From assembly GCA_030619425.1 (NCBI GenBank), contig JAUXBJ010000027.1:1-10147 (forward strand): a DNA stretch of 10,147 nucleotides. The letters are read 5' to 3'. Positions within the stretch are counted from its first letter, which is position 1; every line of letters begins with the position of its first letter. Positions 6,997 through 10,147 of this stretch are shown here, piece after piece. The notes beneath the pieces were generated by a model that searched no databases, was not told the DNA's origin, and saw nothing but the letters and a program-made list of their open reading frames with translations. The position numbers were made by a program, and so were the translations under genes. This stretch comes from a bacterium. Its GTDB lineage: Bacteria; Zixibacteria; MSB-5A5; GN15; FEB-12.

Positions 6997-7006
6997 GTAT
7001 CGGCGA

Positions 7007-7050
7007 ATACGACCGAGCGTTTACCCTTGCGCCCTCGGATGCGGTCGTAT
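7007..7050. promoter_or_regulatory. Inverted repeat upstream of the rsbU-like gene
   Basis: ATACGACCG (7007-7015) and its exact reverse complement CGGTCGTAT (7042-7050) are separated by 26 bases. They sit 11 bases before the rsbU-like start codon, in the 94-base gap after der, the longest gap in the window. This is where a promoter or operator of the signalling genes would be expected. No T-run follows on the minus strand, so it does not look like a factor-independent terminator. An operator for a dimeric regulator or an RNA hairpin are both possible; chance cannot be excluded. Confidence 0.35.
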
Positions 7051-7090
7051 AAGAAGAAAAGCAGGCAGCAGCGGAAAAGACGCCGTGACC

Positions 7091-8401
7091 TTATTTGCGG
7101 CGGAACTTCAGACGGATGGGTACTCCCTCGAAGCCGTACTCCCGGCGAATCTGGTTACTCAGATAACCAATGTAGGATTTCTCAATCAACTTAGGGTGGT
7201 TAACAAAGAAGAGGAACGTCGGCGGCGCTACTTCGCTTTGGGTAACGTAATTGAACTTGATGTACTTCCCCTGCCTGGCCGGTGGGTGTTGGCGTCCAAC
7301 AGTGCGCTGGAGAAATTCGTTTAGGGGCGAGGTTGCGATACGTTTGTTGGTCTCGGCATACACCTCACTCACCATCGACATAGTCTTGGCGACTCGCTGT
7401 CCGGTGAGGGCCGAGATGTAAATCACCGGCACATAGGCAAAACGGGCCAGCAGGTCCTTGATCTGACGAGTGAATTCATCGGCGGTGCGGCTGTCCTTCT
7501 CAATCAAGTCCCACTTATTGACAGCCAGTATCGCCGCCCGCCGGTTGGTAATGACCTGCTCAAGTATTCGTTTGTCCTGGGCTGTGACCGAAGCTGTTGC
7601 ATCCACCAGAACAATCGCCACGTCGCACTCGGCAATCGCCCGCTTGGTTCTGAGGTTGGTGTAGAACTCGATGTTCTCGTGAACTTTGTAGGTTTTCCTG
7701 AGGCCGGCGGTGTCGATCAGTTCGAACTGTTGTCCGTTCAACTCAAACGGCGTATCTACAGCATCACGCGTGGTCCCGGCCATAGGCGTGACAATAAGGC
7801 GGTCCTGTCCGATGAGCTTATTGATAAACGAAGATTTCCCGACGTTGGGGCGTCCCACCAGAGCTACGCGGATAGCGTCGGATCGGCTTGAGGTTTCATC
7901 CGGTGGCGGCAGATGCGCGACGAGTTTGTCCAGCAAGTCACCGACACCTCGGCCACCGGTAGCCGAGACCGGGATCGGTTCACCCAAACCCAGCTTGTAG
8001 AATTCATGCGTTTCCAGTTCCCACTGGTCGGTATCGGCCTTGTTGGCGATCAGCAGCGAGTTCTTTCCGCTACGACTCAGTCGGCGAGCAATCCTTTTCT
8101 CAGCCGGATCAGGACCGACCTGCGTGTCGACCAGGAACAACACCAGGTCCGCTTCGTTCACCGCGAACTCCGTCTGGTCGTAGATAAGTTTCTCCATTAG
8201 GTTGTCGGAGTCGGCCACTATGCCGCCGGTATCGATCAGATAAAAACTCCGCCCGTTCCAGTCGCAGACGGCATAATTGCGGTCGCGGGTCACCCCCGGC
8301 TGTTCGGCTACTACGGCTATTTTGCGGCGCAAGAACCGATTGAACAGGGATGACTTGCCGACGTTGGGGCGACCGATTATGGCGACAGTTGGAATCTTCA
8401 C
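7091..8401 (-). CDS. der: Ribosome-assembly GTPase Der (EngA)
   Basis: A 436-residue protein with two G domains in tandem, the hallmark of Der, which is needed for 50S ribosomal subunit maturation. The first domain has GRPNVGKS at 10-17, T38 in the switch I region (GVTRDR), DTGG at 57-60 and NKAD at 120-123. The second repeats this with GRPNVGKS at 183-190, AGTTRD near 208-213, DTAG at 230-233 and NKWD near 298. The last 80 or so residues form the KH-like RNA-binding domain, ending GVPIRLKFRRK. Length and order are normal for the family and nothing is missing. The start is GTG, overlapping the stop of the preceding gene as GTGA, with AGAGG about eight bases upstream. Der next to a DUF512 protein is a linkage also known from other bacteria. 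Confidence 0.97.
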   Translation of the reverse strand: MKIPTVAIIGRPNVGKSSLFNRFLRRKIAVVAEQPGVTRDRNYAVCDWNGRSFYLIDTGGIVADSDNLMEKLIYDQTEFAVNEADLVLFLVDTQVGPDPAEKRIARRLSRSGKNSLLIANKADTDQWELETHEFYKLGLGEPIPVSATGGRGVGDLLDKLVAHLPPPDETSSRSDAIRVALVGRPNVGKSSFINKLIGQDRLIVTPMAGTTRDAVDTPFELNGQQFELIDTAGLRKTYKVHENIEFYTNLRTKRAIAECDVAIVLVDATASVTAQDKRILEQVITNRRAAILAVNKWDLIEKDSRTADEFTRQIKDLLARFAYVPVIYISALTGQRVAKTMSMVSEVYAETNKRIATSPLNEFLQRTVGRQHPPARQGKYIKFNYVTQSEVAPPTFLFFVNHPKLIEKSYIGYLSNQIRREYGFEGVPIRLKFRRK

Positions 8402-9678
8402 GAGTAAACCTCTTTGATCGTTTCGGCAATGTTGTAGCTGCCAACCACCACCGGTCGCGCAATCGCGTCCTGGAACTCGCCCAGGGTTACATCGTCAAGA
8501 AACAGGTTGTCGGCATTAAGGCAATTGGGCGGCAGGACAACGGTGTCGAAGTTCCGCACAAACGGTTTCACAGCGGCGATGATATCCCGCCCCACCAACA
8601 GGCCGGAGACCGTTACGCTTTTGCCCCAGAAACGATTGGCCACCGGCTGTAGCGCTACTCTCAGGTTGAACTCCCACAATAGGTATGGCATTACCTGCTG
8701 GTTCAAAAAGAGCCAGGCGGAACGACCGGTTACCAACAAAGCTCGCTTCTTGCTATGGATATTCCGAAGGGAACGACGGCGGCGGTTGAAACCGGTAATG
8801 AGATCCCGCGCCATACCGACACCGTTCTCGAACTGAGCTATCTCTTCATACGTGGTGAGCCTGGGAAACTCGCGATTTGCGTTGACGTAGAACTCATCAG
8901 CCGCCCAAACAAAGCGAGTGCCGAGCGTTTTCAGAAACTGAGCTTGCAGCATTTCGATATGGCTCACAATCTGACCGGATTGTCGACGGGTATACGTTCG
9001 CAGGCGCGGCAATCGTTGACGGTAGCGCGTCAGTCCAACCGGTACGACCGCCAACGTGGCTACCTGAGGATAAAGGGCTGCCAAGTCCAGCACTGTCTTT
9101 GCAAGGTGTAGGCCGTCGTTGATCCCGCGACACAACACTACCTGAGTGTGAAGCTGGATACCTGCGGCGGCCAGTTGCTTCAACTGCGGCAGAATTGGTC
9201 TCAGCTTGCGATTGCCGAGCATCTCGCCGCGCAACTGATCGTCGGTAGTATGTACTGAGACATAGAGCGGCGACAGACGCTGCTCGATGATGCGGGCGAT
9301 ATCATCATCGGAAACATTGGATAGCGTTATGAAGTTGCCGTGCGTGAACGAGAGCCGGTAGTCTTCATCCTTGATATACAGGGCGCGGCGCATCCCTTTC
9401 GGTTGCTGGTGAACAAAGCAGAAAATGCACTTGCATTTGCATCGCTTGATCTTACCCTCTTCCCACCTGAGGCCCAGGTCGCCGTGAAGACCGTTCACCT
9501 CGAGCTCAAACTCGCGGCCACGAGTATCGGCAAACTTCAGCCGCACCTGCTCATCAGCGGAGCGGAACTGAAAATCTATCGAATCAATCACCTCACGTCC
9601 ATTCAACATCTGCAACGTAAAACCGGCGCGCACGCGTCCAAACAGCGGAGACTGGGGGTCGACCTCACGAACCTTCAT
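8398..9678 (-). CDS. DUF512-family protein: PDZ, radical SAM and DUF512 domains
   Basis: About 426 residues, the normal family length. Numbering from an in-frame TTG four codons upstream (9690): a PDZ-like domain covers about residues 5-65, cysteines C84, C88 and C91 form the CxxxCxxC [4Fe-4S] site of radical SAM enzymes, followed by PKGMRRALYIKDEDYRLSF, and the DUF512 part fills the C-terminal half, including VVPVGLTRYR near 216-225. The family is presumed to carry out a radical SAM reaction, but the substrate is unknown. An extra Cys (C86) sits between the first two ligands. The ATG at 9678 gives MKVREVDPQSPL, the usual kind of family start; no strong ribosome-binding site supports either start. 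The stop overlaps the der start by four bases, so the two are likely co-translated. Confidence 0.85.
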   Translation of the reverse strand: MKVREVDPQSPLFGRVRAGFTLQMLNGREVIDSIDFQFRSADEQVRLKFADTRGREFELEVNGLHGDLGLRWEEGKIKRCKCKCIFCFVHQQPKGMRRALYIKDEDYRLSFTHGNFITLSNVSDDDIARIIEQRLSPLYVSVHTTDDQLRGEMLGNRKLRPILPQLKQLAAAGIQLHTQVVLCRGINDGLHLAKTVLDLAALYPQVATLAVVPVGLTRYRQRLPRLRTYTRRQSGQIVSHIEMLQAQFLKTLGTRFVWAADEFYVNANREFPRLTTYEEIAQFENGVGMARDLITGFNRRRRSLRNIHSKKRALLVTGRSAWLFLNQQVMPYLLWEFNLRVALQPVANRFWGKSVTVSGLLVGRDIIAAVKPFVRNFDTVVLPPNCLNADNLFLDDVTLGEFQDAIARPVVVGSYNIAETIKEVYS

Positions 9679-9701
9679 ACCGTATTCCAACCATCAAAAA
9701 A

Positions 9702-9773
9702 AGCGGGCGATGGGGTTCGAACCCACGACGTCCAGCTTGGGAAGCTGACATTCTACCACTGAATTACGCCCGC
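9702..9773 (-). tRNA. tRNA-Gly (anticodon CCC)
   Basis: A 72-base cloverleaf. The acceptor arm GCGGGCG/CGCCCGC is seven perfect pairs; the D stem is ATTC/GAAT; the anticodon stem TCAGC/GCTGG closes the loop TTCCCAA, giving anticodon CCC, which reads GGG glycine codons. The T arm is GTGGG/CCCAT with loop TTCGAAC. The discriminator base is U, as usual for bacterial tRNA-Gly. The CCA end is not encoded, so it must be added by the nucleotidyltransferase. A run of T follows the acceptor stem. It lies between tatC and the DUF512 gene in the same direction. Confidence 0.95.
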
Positions 9774-9818
9774 TGATACCAATCAGCTACAGCAATTTAC
9801 CGGGGAGCCACTGGCTTG

Positions 9819-10147
9819 TCAACCGGCGATATCGTCTTTTCGGGCGGTGTCTTTTTTGCCGGTCAGTCTTACGATGATAATGGATATCTCATACAGTATG
9901 TAGACCGGGCCGGCCAGAAGAACCTGCGTGAAGATATCCGGTGGTGTTATGATAGCGCCGGCAACGAGGATTACCACAATAGCGTAGCGGCGACCCTTGG
10001 CCAGGAGTGGCGCCGTGACGATCCCCAAACGGCCGAGGAAATAGGTTACCACCGGCAGTTCGAACCCGGTGCCGAAAGCCACCATCAGCAATCCTGCGAA
10101 ACTGATATAGCTGCCGACTGTGATGATGGGATTGAGCAGTCCTTCGG
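9819..10147 (-). CDS. tatC: Sec-independent (twin-arginine) translocase subunit TatC, C-terminal part (cut by right window edge)
   Basis: The last 108 residues of TatC; the start lies beyond the right edge. TatC is the inner-membrane receptor of the Tat pathway, which exports folded proteins with twin-arginine signal peptides. Visible are three hydrophobic segments with the family signatures: a membrane helix with VAFGTGFELPVVTYFL carrying the conserved Glu, then the KGRRYAIVVILVAGAIITPPD loop and helix, and a last helix through LLAGPVYILYEISIIIV. The C-terminal tail is short and charged (TGKKDTARKDDIAG) and would face the cytoplasm. The frame stays open to the edge with no internal stop, so the gene looks intact. 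A tRNA-Gly gene starts 45 bases downstream, with no clear terminator between. Confidence 0.95.
   Translation of the reverse strand, partial: EGLLNPIITVGSYISFAGLLMVAFGTGFELPVVTYFLGRLGIVTAPLLAKGRRYAIVVILVAGAIITPPDIFTQVLLAGPVYILYEISIIIVRLTGKKDTARKDDIAG

Noticed and set aside
6283..7194. A 303-codon plus-strand open frame opposite the rsbU-like and der genes
   Set aside because: It is antisense to the conserved GAF/SpoIIE coding frame, shows no recognisable domain and has a low-complexity Arg/Lys-rich end. It is explained by codon bias of the real gene.
9694..9702. T-run (minus strand) after the tRNA as a factor-independent terminator
   Set aside because: The only strong stem before it is the tRNA acceptor arm itself; no separate hairpin is present, and genes continue closely in the same direction.
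9340..9762. A 140-codon plus-strand open frame
   Set aside because: It runs across both the DUF512 gene and the tRNA on the opposite strand, so it is a shadow frame.

Overview
The window is bacterial DNA of roughly even base composition, packed almost wall to wall with genes that all lie on the minus strand. Features worth noting are a TatC translocase, a CheZ-type phosphatase, CheY/CheR chemotaxis proteins and an RsbU/W/V partner-switching module. Together they suggest a motile, Gram-negative-type bacterium. The mix of CheZ, receiver-only regulators and a long HEAT-repeat protein fits an uncultivated lineage of the FCB group (for example Zixibacteria) or a deltaproteobacterium-like organism. 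That placement is a low-confidence inference; nothing in the window fixes the taxon.

In transcription order (right to left) the window starts with housekeeping genes. These are the 3' part of tatC (runs off the right edge), a tRNA-Gly with anticodon CCC, a PDZ/radical SAM/DUF512 protein, and the ribosome-assembly GTPase der. The DUF512 and der genes overlap by 4 bases. A 94-base gap then follows, the longest in the window. It holds a 9-base inverted repeat and separates the housekeeping part from the signalling part.

The signalling part (6996 to 1) runs rsbU-like GAF-SpoIIE phosphatase, rsbW-like anti-sigma kinase, rsbV-like STAS protein, a 635-residue HEAT-repeat protein, two receiver-only response regulators, cheR, two more single-domain CheY-like receivers, and the start of cheZ, cut by the left edge. 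Stop/start overlaps couple HEAT/receiver and receiver/receiver, and all gaps are 61 bases or less, so it is probably one transcription unit.

The genes suggest a circuit joining a phosphatase/kinase/antagonist switch to chemotaxis-type receivers and CheR methylation, with the HEAT protein as a possible scaffold. No sigma factor, histidine kinase (CheA), CheB, CheW or receptor is present, so inputs and final outputs must be encoded elsewhere. There is no mobile element, CRISPR array or gene-free stretch above 300 bases.
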